Shown: positions 21,777 to 33,385 of the stretch, one piece after another
Layout of the letters: each line of letters starts with the position of its first letter
Numbering within the stretch: the first letter of the stretch is position 1
Origin: Mercurialis annua
Lineage: Eukaryota > Streptophyta > Magnoliopsida > Malpighiales > Euphorbiaceae
Reading direction: 5' to 3'
Assembly (NCBI RefSeq): GCF_937616625.2
Contig: NC_065577.1
Span: 7,481,001-7,545,000 of the forward strand
DNA: 64,000 bases
Program-made: the position numbers and the translations under genes
The notes under the pieces: generated by a model
Database searches by the model: none
Told to the model about the DNA's origin: nothing
Seen by the model: the letters and a program-made list of their open reading frames with translations, nothing else

Positions 21777-22759
21777 GAACAAAGGATCACTTTACCCCCT
21801 GAACTTGGCACAAAGTATCAAAAACGTCGAAATTAACAAAACGGGATCACTTTTACCCTGAACTTGTAAAAAATTGTACAAACCCCCCCCCCCCCCTCCC
21901 CACTCTCACCAAAGAGAGTGAGATACACTCTCCGGTTTTGATGGTGGTTTCGGTTTTCTAAGGTGGTTTTTGATAAAAAAAAAGTTTAAAATGGTCCTTA
22001 TTGTTTTTAAACATTTTAAATTAATACCTAATAATTAAAAAAAATAAAAATTAATCCCTTTAATTTAAAACTTTATATCACAAATTAACCCACAAATTTC
22101 ATTACATACAACAAATTAACCCTCAAATTAATATTTTTAACAAAAATAAATTAATTTTTTTTTGAAAAAAAAAACAGACCCGGGGTCTGTTCTTCTTCCT
22201 CAAGAACAGACCCCATGGATCTGTTCTTGAGGAAGAACAGATCCAGGTCTGTTCTGAAGAACAGACACCGGCGTCTGTTCTGAAGAATAGACACCGGCGT
22301 CTGTTCTTCGAAGAACAGACCACGTCTGTTCTTAAGAACAGACTTCGGACGTCTGTTCTTAAGAACAGACTTCGGCGGTCTGTTCTTTGAAGAACAGACC
22401 GCGTCTGTTCTTTGAAGAACAGACTCCGGCGGTCTGTTCTTCAAAGAACAGACGGAGCTGCTGCTCCTCAGGAGCAGCAGCTCTTCTTCTCCGGCGAGGA
22501 GCTCTTCCTCGCCGGAAATTTAAAAAAAAATTGATTTTTTTTTTCTGAAAAAAGTTCAAAAAGGCCCCTGGATTAATTAGGAGTTAATTATGATTAATTG
22601 GTATTTTGGAATCTCACTCTCCAATTTAGTGCCACATCAGCATTGGGGGAGTTTTTGAACCGGTTTTGCCAAGTTCGGGGTAAAAGTGATCCGGTTTTGC
22701 TAATTTGGACGTTTTTGATACTTTGCGCCAAGTTCGGGGGGTAAAATGATCCTTCGTTC
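21777..22759. mobile_element. Mutator-like foldback, 983 bp, 10-bp TSD AAACATAATT
   Basis: Arms GAACAAAGGATCACTTTACC and its inverse GTAAAATGATCCTTCGTTC bound an element flanked by a perfect 10-bp repeat AAACATAATT (21767-21776 and 22760-22769). A (C)14 tract lies at 21885. The core at about 22180-22510 is an array of palindromes (see separate entry). Long ORFs within it only translate that array. Related copies are at 10005-10470 and 31225-31971. Confidence 0.9.
22180..22460. repeat. Array of palindromic TCTGTTCTT/AAGAACAGA units in foldback core
   Basis: Eight to ten units of about 25-35 bp, each a near-perfect palindrome such as GTCTGTTCTTAAGAACAGAC, are separated by CCGGCG-type spacers. 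Further palindromes on GGAGCTGCTGCTCC and GGCGAGGAGCTC follow to 22515. It is not a CRISPR array: there are no unique spacers and the genome is a plant. Confidence 0.9.
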
Positions 22760-22769
22760 AAACATAATT

Positions 22770-23470
22770 CAAATCACTCTGAAACATCACTCTTACTTCT
22801 GAGTTTGCATAATAAAGAAGTCTCAAGTTTAACTATATAAATTACCACGCATGATTTAAGATGTCATCCAAATATAAAAAGATAAAATTACTAAATTCAA
22901 TATTCTCTTTGCACTTAAACACTACTTCCAAAGTCATACGGTACTTTAAAAATAATTAAGTCAACTAAAAATAGTTTTCATTTATTTATTTATTCAATTT
23001 TGTTTTTGAATTATGTTTTTAATATATAAATAGTTTGTAAATGATTATTTTTTATTTTTTATTGATCTTAATGATGAAACATTTTAATTTAATTTTGAAA
23101 AAGATCGAATTAAAAGAGCATATGGGCCCGATTAATTTGGTTTTGTAATTTGATATCACTATTAATTATATTCTATTATTATAATTATACTTTGTTTATC
23201 TAGTAATTATTTTTATATAACAATTAAAAAATGGTTGAAAGCCGAATTTAGGTTATATAGTATAATTATTGACAATATTTTAAATCGTTGGAATTTAATA
23301 CACCAACATATTTCCAACACGGCATTATGATAGGTGATGTAGCTTGTAAGATAGGAAAATTTCGGCAGCCATTTATGTAAAAAATAGCTGAAAATCAAAA
23401 AAGAGCTATAAAATACAAAAACAAAACATTAAAAATCTATTTTGTAATTGTTTGCACAATGATTTTTAGG
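22770..23470. other. AT-rich intergenic sequence
   Basis: No gene, repeat family or regulatory site recognised. Confidence 0.4.
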
Positions 23471-23474
23471 GTTG

Positions 23475-24070
23475 ATTGTATATTAGTACACAAATTTTAC
23501 CTAATTTGCAATTATAACAAAAACTTTGAAACTTCGCAATTACCACATTAACTTTTATTTTTTTGACAAATTGATACACCAGCCAATCATGCAACAACAC
23601 ACGGTTGTATATTACAATGTTCATGTTAGTGTTTTTATGATTTAAGTAGCAATTTGCCCCCTCAACTTGTAAGCAATGAGCAATTAACATATAAATTAAC
23701 TTTGTGGACAAATTAGTCATGAACTTGTTGATTATGGGCAATTAGCCCCATTTTGAAAAATTAGCTTAAAATTTGATGGGGCAAATTGCCAATTGAGGGA
23801 CAAATAAATTGCAAGTTTGGGGGGTAAGTTGCCAAAATGAGGCTAATTGGCCATAATATGCAAGTTTATGACCGCCCACAAAGTTAATTTATGTGTTAAT
23901 TGCCCATTGCTTACAAGTTGAGGGGGCAAATTGCTACTTAAGTCGTGTTTTTATAGTTCGACGTATTAATTTCCAAAAAATAAAAGTTAATATGATAATT
24001 GTTAAGTTTTAAAGTTCATGTTGTAATTGCAAATTAGAGTAAAGTTTGTATATTGATTTACAATTAATTT
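23475..24070. mobile_element. Outer foldback element, host of a nested foldback
   Basis: Left text (TTGTATATTAGTACACAAATT ... AAAAACTTTGAAACTT ... AACTTTTATTTTTTTGACAAA) is the inverse of right text at 23955-24065 (TCCAAAAAATAAAAGTTAAT ... TTAAGTTTTAAAGTTCATG ... GTAAAGTTTGTATATTGATT). Another foldback (23639-23944) is inserted near its centre. Ends were not resolved to the base. Confidence 0.6.
23639..23944. mobile_element. Foldback, 306 bp, 10-bp TSD GTGTTTTTAT (GACTTAAGT family)
   Basis: Termini GATTTAAGTAGCAATTTGCC and GCAAATTGCTACTTAAGTC, flanked by perfect GTGTTTTTAT at 23629-23638 and 23945-23954. Two sister copies lie at 43128-43439 and 43950-44261. No coding content. The ORF 23466-23741 on the minus strand is a shadow of the arms. 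Confidence 0.92.
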
Positions 24071-24605
24071 TTATTTTATTTTTAAATTCATTATTTTTAC
24101 TTCAACCATAAAAAATATAAAAAATTAAAAATTACATTTTAATGTTATTTTTGATTTTTTAAAATACTCGAAGTTTTTTTAAAATTTTAAAAAATGAGTT
24201 TCGCTAATTTCAGAGTTAATTTATAAATTTGACTAAAATTTAAAATAAATAATTTTAATTAGAAAAAAATAGTTAAAATTACAAAAAAATAATAAAATAA
24301 AAATATTATTATTAAAATTAAAAGTCTAAATTTAAATTACAATAACCTGCAAATATTAGATTTATGTTGCTGTTAAATCTATAAAATAAAGTATGACATT
24401 ATTGTTAATAAAGACAACATGAAACAGAACAATCGAATTTCCATTATAAAAAGCATCGCCGTGCAACAAACCATACAAAATGAGACACATTCAGCATAAT
24501 AATTCATAGAAGACGTAGCCTGACCTACTTCCAAGGTATAAAATATATTCCAAGTATTCTAAATATTTTAATTGTCAGATAGCAATTAGAGTAAATATAT
24601 ATATA
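24071..24605. other. AT-rich intergenic sequence
   Basis: No gene is seen. Long A/T-rich tracts run to 24415, then unassigned sequence to a short (TA) run at 24595. Confidence 0.4.
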
Positions 24606-24610
24606 TATAT

Positions 24611-24782
24611 TTTTTTTTTGCCAAAGATAGACCTATTCTACTTGTTAGCGGGGGTTAGCGGGAATTAATTGTGATTATATACAATTCCTTTTAAATCAGC
24701 CCACTGGCTGCTGAGGCCTGGGTCGAACCCAGGACCTCAGAAGGATGTCTTAGGAGCTTTGCCAACCAGGCCAAAGCTCCCA

Positions 24783-24783
<1 letters not shown>
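24611..24783 (-). mobile_element. tRNA-derived SINE
   Basis: On the minus strand the sequence opens GGGAGCTTTGGCCTGGTTGG, containing an A-box-like TGGCCTGGTTGGC (24761-24773). A B box GGTTCGACCC follows (24720-24730) at a normal tRNA spacing. The body runs to an A-rich tail (T-rich on plus, 24611-24619). TA-repeat tracts flank both sides (24595-24610 and 24785-24820), so the target site was probably a TA microsatellite and a discrete duplication cannot be told apart. Confidence 0.72.
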
Positions 24784-24821
<38 letters not shown>

Positions 24822-27800
24822 AATAATTGATGGATCAAATATTTTATATTTTATATTTTTAATGTTATATGTTTTAATCAGGTTTCTTGATACTAAAAAA
24901 TTTACAAATCTATTCAAAATTCTAGTTTTATAAATATATTTTAATTTAATATTTTCATTTTATTTTTATTTTAAAAATTTAATTTAACTGCATGTCTCAA
25001 AATATATAGATAGAGAAATTTTTAGGTAGATTCAGTCCACCACGTCATCCATAGACTAAACCTATCACATTATGACACGTCATTAAAATAGTAACCAATA
25101 TTGTAATATTACTATTTAAAAGTGTAAATAGATAATAAACAAAATTATGATAATGCCATCTACTATATATATATAAAGCAGAATATTTTCTCCAATGGTT
25201 TAAAAAGTTGACATTTGCCACATTCTCATTGGTGTATTTAATATATTGATTGATTACATTCAATTTAGTTTTCATTAATTTACTAATTTAACTTTTCTGT
25301 TAAACACCTTAAGAAGGATTTTTTTTTTATGATTATTACATGAATTGAAAACACTTAAATTGCAATCAACTTTTGCTTTATATTCTAATATCTGTTATTT
25401 AGAGAGTAAACTACGTTACTATAAAACTAAAAGAACATTATAATCTTATAATCTAAACATTAAAGCAACAAATCAATGGAATACTGAAACGTTTGCTTTA
25501 GCAAATTATAATGTTTAATTCATCGGGAAACAAATTACTATAATGTTTACTTTTTTATGAATATAATTTCTTATTTTTCCTTTTCTTTAACAATTAGTAG
25601 TACATTCAATTATTTCACACACACACATACTAATTTGAATGTGTATGTAATTTATATTTAAAAAACAATGTCAATATTATAATTATTATTTTCTTTAATT
25701 ATTTAAGGATATGTTATATATATAAGTATAAAATCACTCTTTCCTTATCAATTGCTATATAATAACTCTCACATTTGTTTTCTTTTCTTATTACTATAAA
25801 CTCACGTTATAAATTTATTTGAAATGTTTAAAAGACTATTAAACTTATTACACTAATAGATTCACTCATGTGTAATTTTTTAAAATAAAATAAAAAAACA
25901 GTCATGTATAATTAAAACTTAACTAATTCTCATATCTCCAATTAATGCTAATGTAAATAGAAAAGGTAACGTTTTCTTTCACATTACGATTTCAATAATA
26001 CAAGTATTTTAAAATTGTTAATTGTTAATAATTTAATTTGGAGTTACATATCTCTAATAAATGCTAATGTATATAAGAATACTAATCTTTCCTTATCACT
26101 CTCACTAATTCTTTTCATTTTATAAATGTACTTTTAGAATTGCAATGTGGAGATATTGTTTTGAACAATTAGAAAAAAGAGGCAAAGAAATGACAAGAAG
26201 AATGACACAAGCTTCTTAATCCTTCATAGGAATTCAGCAAGAGAGATATAGGTTAATATGATGATAACATAATGATGTGGTCTTTATTGCCATATCTATC
26301 AAGGTATTATTTATATTTTTGTTCCACCGAAATTATAATTATTTTTCCTAATAAGTATGTTAGGGAATAGTAATTGCAATTACAAAATTTAGTTGTACCG
26401 AACTATATAATTTACGAGATATTTTGCAGAAAAGGGCAAAAGATTCTATAAAGAAAAAAGCCGATGAGAAAGGAGAAGAATATATTGCTGCAAAACAATA
26501 AAAAGGAGAGAAATAAAAGTGTTAACTAAATTTCTATTGATGGGAAAAAAATAATTGTATGGCTTATGATTTGTTGTGTTTCTAATGTATTTGTCGGATA
26601 TTATTCTATTCTTAATTTGATCTACATTTATTACTATATTTTATAAAATAATTCATTTTCAAACACAAGTTTGAAATAATTAATTAACTTTTTATAAACA
26701 ATTTTTATTTTTATTTTCATGATTTGTTGTTTAAATTGAACTAATAATTATAAAATATTAGCTAATAATAAATTACAATTAATAAATAAATTGTTGTTGG
26801 CTAATTTTTTTAATATTGTATAATTGATCAATAAAACTTTTAGAGTTTTATGTTATTAATTTGCAATGATAAAACATCTAATTTGATACAAATGTCATTT
26901 TCTTAAGTTTCTTATTTTCAGTTTTATAAAGAACCTGAATAGCTAACATATATTTCGCAAAGTAACACTAGATTGTATCAAATACTAAAAAAAACTCTTT
27001 ATTAGAATTATTTTTATATTTACATTGATAAAATATTTTTTAAAAATGATTATCTTTTTTATTCGTTTATCTGTTCATTACATTTTTATAAATTTTTAAT
27101 ATTTTGTTCTATTTCTTTATTAGTGGGGTAATCTCTAAAAATGTAAGTGTCTACAATTCAATAGACAAGTAAAATTTAGATAGGAAATATTTGAATATGA
27201 CAATAATTTATTTATTAATAGTAAATTTTAATTTAAAATATTTTGTCTTGTGCTAACTCATATTTAGAAACAACTAATTTTTTCATTCAAAAAAAAAACA
27301 ACTAATTTTTTATGTAATAATTAAGAACGTCACATATGAGATTATCATTTTTTTAATATACCTTTTAAAATAAACTCTATAAACAACTACTATATTTTTT
27401 TATTTAATTGATACCTATGTGAGAGTTAATGTTATTTTTATCTAATGTAATATTACTTAACCGATTAGGTTTGCAGTAAATTAAAAAAAAAAAAATCATT
27501 GTGACCGTTCGATTTCACAGTTCGCACCACCAATAATAAATTTCAGTCTTTTGATTCACATATGTTAATGAATTGATTGTTTTTATTGACCAAGTCTATT
27601 AGAGAATTATTCTTTTCGGTAACTAATATTCTATTTGTCATTTTTGCCAAAATGAAAGGCGATTCAATTAAAAAAATATCCTATTTATTAAAAAAGTATT
27701 TTTAAAATTAAATTTAAGAAATTTAAAAGAAAATTTATGTCTAAAAAATAGACATAAATTATTACTTGAGTTGCTTATTATGTAAAAAACAAACTACAGT

Positions 27801-27832
27801 ATATTAAGCATAAATAGAGTAAAATATGTATA

Positions 27833-28228
27833 GACTCTCTCTGTCCTATTATTTTTGTTCTATTTTCTATATTTGGATGTCTCAAAATGATTGTCGCAAT
27901 TTTATTATGGATAAATACTTTTATCTTTCACCTTTAATATTAATGGATAGAATTTATTTATTAATGTGTATACATTGTACAGTGATAGTGTATTTGACTG
28001 TTTTATATTTTCAATACAAGAGTTATTTTATCATAGAAAAATGATTTTTTAAAAGTATTAAATGCTATGTTTAGTGTATTGAGTATATTTATTTTTTTAA
28101 TATATAATTTTAAATCATAATTCTGTAATCAAGAAATATAATGAAATGAAAAGTTTTTAAAAAATGTATTAATTTTTTTTAATATGTGTAAAAACTGAAA
28201 TAAGACAAATAAAATGAGACGGAGAGAG
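27833..28228. mobile_element. Stowaway-like (Tc1/mariner) MITE inside Helitron
   Basis: The left end has ACTCTCTCTGTCC and the right end GGACAG-like GACGGAGAGAG followed by TA. These match the CTCCCTCCGTCCC termini of plant Stowaway elements, with TA target duplications. Degenerate. Confidence 0.65.
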
Positions 28229-28620
28229 TACTTAAATAAAATGACAGATTTAAAATTTACGGAACTGTATTAAAATGGAAATCATGTGTTAGAGTTAGAA
28301 AGTCATAAATGAGTATGAGTCTAGAAAACTGAGATTTATAAACTATTTTTTTTTTAAGAAAAAGAGATTTATAAACTATATCCACTATATATAAGAAAAT
28401 ACAAATTGTGATGCTCACGAGTTACTTATATTATTATTTTTTATATCTTAACTAATGTATATTACATGTGTGAGAATTAATAAAATATAAGATAAATAAT
28501 TTTAAAAGAATCAATTATTATTTTAGTTTTTTTACGGAAAAATATTTAACAATATACATTAAGATTAATTAATAGTAAACTAGAAACAAATAATTACGAA
28601 AAGGTAACATTCTTGCTTAC

Positions 28621-28664
28621 ACACACACACACACACTTATATTATATTATATTATATTATATAA
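28621..28664. repeat. (CA)n and (TTATA)n microsatellites
   Basis: A (CA)8-9 tract is followed within a few bases by five TTATA units. Confidence 0.85.
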
Positions 28665-28713
28665 ATGAAAATAAAGATATTTTAATATTATAAAATTAAT
28701 ATCTATTTTTTAA

Positions 28714-29039
28714 GGTTTAATTGCGTAAAAAATCACAAATTTTAGCGTGTTTTGCAAATTTAACATAAACTTTTAATTTTGGCAAATTAATACACAAACT
28801 TATGATTTTTGGCAATTTTAGCACCGATCAATTTTTTGTGAAAAAAATGCTGATGTGTACACCGGAATAACCACTATTCCGGCATCCACATCAGCATTTT
28901 TCTCTTTTTTTTGAAAGAAAATTGATCGGTGCTAAAATTGCAAAAAATCAAAAATTTGTGTATTAATTTGCCAAAATTAAAAGTTTATGTTAAATTTGCA
29001 AAACACGCTAAAGTTTATGATTTTTTACGCCATTAAGCC
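28714..29039. mobile_element. Foldback, 326 bp, 8-bp TSD TTTTTTAA, inside Helitron
   Basis: Termini GGTTTAATTGCGTAAAAAATC and GATTTTTTACGCCATTAAGCC are inverted repeats, with TTTTTTAA on both sides (28706-28713 and 29040-29047). The centre carries an inverted ATGCTGATGTG...CACATCAGCAT around CCGGAATA. A truncated relative is at 42850-43085. Confidence 0.82.
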
Positions 29040-29256
29040 TTTTTTAATTATATATTTATTTTTATTTTTATTGTCTTTTATGGCTAGAATATAAAAATAA
29101 CTATAACAGATAATAAATTTATAATATTCAAATAAAATTAAAATAAATACGTGCAACGCACGGGCTAAAGCTAGTTATTTTAATGACGTATCATAATAAT
29201 AGATTAGTTCACAAATGATGTGGTAGAAGTCTACCTAAGAATCTCTCATATAGATA

Positions 29257-29853
29257 GATTGTAGAGTTCTTTTTCAAGAGTTTTTTTACTTTATTTAATT
29301 TATTTTCAAAAAATTGATCAAATCTCAAAAGTCTTTAACATATAATTTAAATATCAAACTAATAAAATTGTGGAGATAAAAAAATTGAAAATTATTTTAA
29401 TCTTAATTAGTATGTAGTAAGTCATAAGCAATGTATTCTTTCTTGACAGAAGTTAGACATATTTGTTACAATATCATCAAAATATTTGATTTTTAATTTT
29501 AAAAATATTATACTAACATTATTTATTTAAAAATGTATTATTTTGTGTAAAAAAGACATATAATTTCTAATCTAAACAAACCATATATCCATTCAAAAAA
29601 AACCATATATTGACAATTCCAAAGCTGAAAATTAGTTAACATTACATCACCAAGGCAAGGTCGGTTCAAATATTCTTTTTCCTAAACTATAATTCTATTT
29701 CCCTTCCTATTTTCTATTGTTTCCATCTAAATTTAATATAAATATATAAGATTCTCACAATCTCCACATTATATATACATCCTTAATTAGTCCTTACCGT
29801 ATTCAATTTTCCAAAACCCTAAAATTTAAATTCAAGAAACAGAAGATCAAATT
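29257..29853. promoter_or_regulatory. Upstream region of the PAH-domain gene
   Basis: Mostly AT-rich with no gene. A TATATATA element at about 29769-29776 lies about 80 bp before the ATG at 29854 and could be the TATA box, leaving a short A-rich 5' UTR. No other site is claimed. Confidence 0.45.
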
Positions 29854-30081
29854 ATGGAGATAATTAAGTCGGAAGATCAAGAAACCAAATTTATAAACCA
29901 TGTTAAGGAGCGTTTAGAGAGTGAAGATGAGTATAAAGATTTTATTCATGGCTGGAATTTGTATAAACAGGGACGTATTAGTAAGCATGATCTTTACTGT
30001 CAGCTGGTTGATGTTTTTTCTTCTGTTAATCAAGATTTTCTTCATCAACTCAAGAACGTTTTGATCTATTCTGCTGCTTAA
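29854..30081 (+). CDS. Small single PAH-domain (SIN3-like) protein, 75 residues
   Basis: A single open frame with ATG, stop (TAA) and a plausible TATA box. Residues 12-70 match the paired amphipathic helix pattern of SIN3: F..HVK.R....DEYKDF, then HGWNLYKQGRISKHDLYCQL, then VFSSVNQDFLHQLKNVL. In SIN3/SNL proteins these four-helix modules bind transcription factors and corepressors. The full family members are over 1,000 residues with several PAH domains and a histone-deacetylase-interaction region. Here only one PAH exists with nothing else, so it may be a microprotein-like competitor, or a relic exon that stayed open. A 5' leader and A/T-rich 3' region with AATAATG flank it. Expression is not shown by sequence alone. 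Confidence 0.65.
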   Translation: MEIIKSEDQETKFINHVKERLESEDEYKDFIHGWNLYKQGRISKHDLYCQLVDVFSSVNQDFLHQLKNVLIYSAA

Positions 30082-31224
30082 TTTACTTAATTACTGTGGC
30101 TTATGCAGTAAATTAAGACTCTGTTTCTAAGTTTTTATTGTTCAATAATGTTACAAATTAATATTTCTGTCTTTTTCTTTCTTGATTTACATAAGTAGCA
30201 TATGGCCTGGGTCAAATACTTTTTAGGTGGCTACAAGAAACTGAATTTTAATTTATGAATAAAAACCGTTCCGACCCCGCTACCTCCCTCCGACCTTCCA
30301 ATTTTCCGTGTCACTCCGGGGCTGTTCGCCTCGAGAAAGACGAACCAAAAGCCGTCTTTCTCCATGGAAGACGAGAACTTTGTGTTGAGGAAGACTACTT
30401 GTTTGTTTTTTTATACTATAATATTTATTTATATTAAATAAAAAAATTATTATTAATGTTTGAATCTATGGAAAAGAAGATATTTTGTTCTAATTATAAC
30501 ATCGGACGCTATTTCAAATATATATTAAAATATAAAATATTTATTTAATTTTTTCAAGTTAAAAAGAGGTTAATTTGATGTTTGAGGGTGCAACTGAAAT
30601 TTAAAATTTGAACATAATTTACAATTTTATAACATCGGAAAAAAATTGATTAAGAGTTAAAAGAGGTGTATTTTAAGTTAGTAAGTCTTAATTTTACTAT
30701 AAAACTAAAACAATTGTCAATTTAGTTAGAATTTTATTTTTTATTACCATTTGAGACAAAAATATCGAATTAAGAAATATTCACAGTCGAGATTGGAAAC
30801 AAAATTGATAAAAATTGATTAATCTATAGGTTTTTTTTTTTATAAAGATACATTTCTAGTTAATTTTATTGAGGGAATGTCGAAGATGTACCGGAAGATC
30901 GCTGATTTGAAGGAACGTCAAAGATGTCAGATGTCATCACAAATACCCTGAAAACAATTGTATGACAGTAATTAGAGTTAATTATGGAGATACTTGGCTA
31001 ATTGAACCATTATTTACCTTGCATTCTTCGTTTATTTCTCTATTTCGTTTTTTTCCACTTTCTTTAACCATGATTTTACTTTTCTGTTTGCTTTCTCTTT
31101 CTCACTAAACAGCTTCTGATTTTTCCTCTAAAAAACAACTTATTATATTTATTTATGGTTTCGTTTAATGACCTAAAACAAACCAAGAGTATCAAATTGA
31201 TGAGGTGTTTACTAAATAATATTT
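30082..31224. other. Intergenic, no confident gene
   Basis: 30255-30437 has a 60-codon frame (MNKNRSDPATSLRPSNFPCH...) with higher GC and an open frame of no known family. The rest is AT-rich. I call no gene here. Confidence 0.35.
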
Positions 31225-31971
31225 AAGCAAATGATCAATTCACGCCTTGAACTTAACACGAAATATCAAAAAAATCATTTTATAGTCTTTTGGGCCAAAC
31301 AGACCCGGAACGCAATTGATGTCAAATTGCATTAAATCAGTCTCTCCCTCATTTTCGCGCACTCTTAACCCATATTTGAAACACACTCTCTGTAAAATTG
31401 TTAGTAAAAATTTCAAATAATCCTTCATATTATTTTAATTTTTAAATTAATATTTGAAGATTTTCAAAAAAAAAATTACAAATTTACGAGTGACTATTCA
31501 CCGAAAACAGCCATCAACTCCGACACCCACCACCGGAAAAAAATGTTCCCACCAATTTTTTTTCAAAACCTAGCAGACTTATTTGGGTCTGCTTCGACGA
31601 AAGCAGACCCAGATGAGTCTGCTCCGACGAAGAGCAGACACAGACAGGCCTGCTCCGACGAGATCATACTTAAATGGGTCTGCTTTTCAACGGAGAAACA
31701 AATTCCATTAGAAAAAATTCTGGTGAAAATAAGACTTTTGGCGGCGGTTTCTGGTGGGTGTGGCAGTCGGCGGTAGAATGGAGTGGTTTCCGGTGGGAAT
31801 GGAGGATAAATTGCTCTAGCTTGACATAGTATGGAGGGAGGGGGTGATATTCCACTTTCTTTGGTTTTTTTGATCCGAAAACAAGTTGCGGATTAATGTG
31901 ATCCAAAAACCTCCAAATGACTCTTTTTTGATATTTCGTGCCAAGCTTAGGGGGTGGATTATCCTCTGTTC
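31225..31971. mobile_element. Foldback of the GGATCA...GTTC family, 747 bp
   Basis: Left text (GCCTTGAACTTAACACGAAATATCAAAAA) is the inverse of right text (TTTTTTGATATTTCGTGCCAAGCTTAGGGGG). Flanks ATAATATTT (31216-31224) and ATACTATTT (31972-31980) agree at 8 of 9. The core has GTCTGCTTCGACGAAAGCAGAC-type palindromes. The ORFs at 31543-31776 and on the reverse strand translate these repeats. Confidence 0.75.
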
Positions 31972-32101
31972 ATACTATTTTCTTAAAAATTGAATTGGTT
32001 AACCTAAGATCTTTGATACAATAAAAATTAGGTTTTGATTTATAATTTGATTTGATTATTTAATAAAATGAGGTTTTAAATTTATTTTTTCTAATGTTAT
32101 A

Positions 32102-32436
32102 CTCTCTCCGTCCCACAAAAATAGGCCACCTTTCTATTTTTGGCGTCCCAAATTATAGGCCACCTTCTAAATTTGGTAAACAACTTAAAAACTCAAAGTC
32201 TTATATACCCCTAATAAATATGCCTACTTATCCTCATATGAATTAATGACTTCATATTCCAATACAAAACTCACTAATAAACAAATTAGCCATCAATATA
32301 TTATTTATGTATCTAAATATTATACAAGGATAAAATTGGAAAGTTCAATAAAAAAAATTAATTTGAACAAACTTAACTATATTTTTCGTAAATCTTGTGT
32401 TTGTCTAAATGGCCTATCTTTGTGGGACGGAGGGAG
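32102..32436. mobile_element. Stowaway MITE (Tc1/mariner), 335 bp, TA target
   Basis: Termini CTCTCTCCGTCCCACAAAAA and TTTGTGGGACGGAGGGAG, with TA at 32100-32101 and 32437-32438. Diagnostic plant Stowaway ends. The ORF 32246-32479 is non-genic. Confidence 0.93.
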
Positions 32437-32461
32437 TATATGTTATTTAGAATCTACTATA

Positions 32462-32695
32462 AAGAAAAAATTTAGGTAGACTCAATCTATCACGTCATTA
32501 GTAAACTAGCCTATCACATAATGACACATCATTAAAATGATGACAATTTTATAAATTCGTTTATTACTTATTTACACATTTGAATAGTAATATTATAAGA
32601 TTGCCATCATTTTAATGACGTGTCATTATGTGATAAGTTTAATTTACGGTTGACATGGTGGACTGAGTTTAACTAAAAAAAGTTTTATATTAAAA
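32462..32695. mobile_element. Uninterrupted copy of the MITE that carries the Helitron
   Basis: The left arm (TTTAGGTAGACTCAATCTATC ... TCACATAATGACACATCATT) is the inverse of the right arm (AATGACGTGTCATTATGTGATAAG ... GGTGGACTGAGTTTAAC). Its middle reads AGATTGCCATCATTTTAATG, the empty equivalent of the Helitron insertion site in the copy at 25013-29247. Exact ends and target duplication were not resolved. Confidence 0.8.
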
Positions 32696-32699
32696 AAAC

Positions 32700-33385
32700 T
32701 ATTTTTCGTTTATTAGATTGCGAGTAGTTTTGTATTGAAATATTGTTTATGTAATTTTTGTTTTTTGTTTTTAGTTGGAGTTAGAATGCTAAAAAGTAAT
32801 AATTTTTATTTTTATTTTTATTTTTATTTTCCGGTTGATTGTGATGTTGCCATTTTTGCAATAAAAAACAATAATCTATAGATTTTTGAATTACATATCT
32901 GTAAGGATTTTTAAGTTAATAACATTCTTTGAATAGTCATAATTACAATTACCCAAATATTTTTGAAAAAGACCCAACTTAAATCAATGAGAAATTATAT
33001 AAAAATTACCTTAATATTCAGCTTTAAATAAGATTTAAATGGAAAATAAATAAAAATAAAACTCTAAAACTTCAAATTTAACATAATATTGAAAGAGAAA
33101 ATTAAAATCCCTAATTTTAACTATTTATATCGTATGATTTCGACAAATGAGAGTATTTTTGGATTTTAGAAATATGTTTTTAATCTTGACCAACAAATGG
33201 TTTGAAACTAACGGATATTTGACAGATCGAGAGACGGAGGGGAGGGGATGATGTGTTGCTAAAATAATAAATCATTAGGGGGGAACTAATTCAATTTTAA
33301 AAATTTGATGATGAAATAGTATTATAACATAAAATCAGGGGGGTTATAATATTTATCCCTTAAAAATTATAACGAAGTTATAAAG
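32700..33385. promoter_or_regulatory. Upstream region of the ASI1/IBM2-like gene
   Basis: No gene is seen. The last ~80 bp (CTCTCTATCTCTC tract near 33395) merge with the likely 5' UTR. No core promoter element is asserted. Confidence 0.4.

Larger units (their letters stand above)
25159..29175 (+). mobile_element. Non-autonomous Helitron, 4,017 bp, inserted between A and T
   Basis: Begins TCTACTATATATATATAAAG. Ends with a short hairpin (CGTGCAACGCACG) followed by GGCTAAAGCTAGT, both canonical for plant Helitrons (5' TC, 3' hairpin plus CTRR). The host bases are A (25158) and T (29176). The related MITE at 32.6 kb shows the unoccupied sequence (ATTGCCATCATTTTAATG), directly supporting the boundaries. 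No Rep/helicase coding sequence was seen, and the interior is very AT-rich with a Stowaway and a foldback inside. Small ORFs such as 27826-28044 lie in the Stowaway. Confidence 0.9.
25013..29247. mobile_element. Mutator-like MITE (218 bp without insert), TSD ATATAGATA, split by Helitron
   Basis: The left end GAGAAATTTTTAGGTAGATT and right end CTACCTAAGAATCTCTC are inverted repeats, flanked by the perfect 9-bp duplication ATATAGATA (25004-25012 and 29248-29256). Its two halves, 25013-25158 and 29176-29247, match the uninterrupted copy at about 32462-32695. The 4.0 kb between them is a Helitron. Confidence 0.85.

Noticed and set aside
22180..22460. CRISPR-like regular repeats
   Set aside because: The repeats are themselves palindromes with near-identical spacers, in a plant transposon.
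22123..22559. ORFs with repeated FFEEQT/VCSSKNRR units
   Set aside because: They are translations of the palindromic core of a foldback, in all frames. Not a repeat protein.
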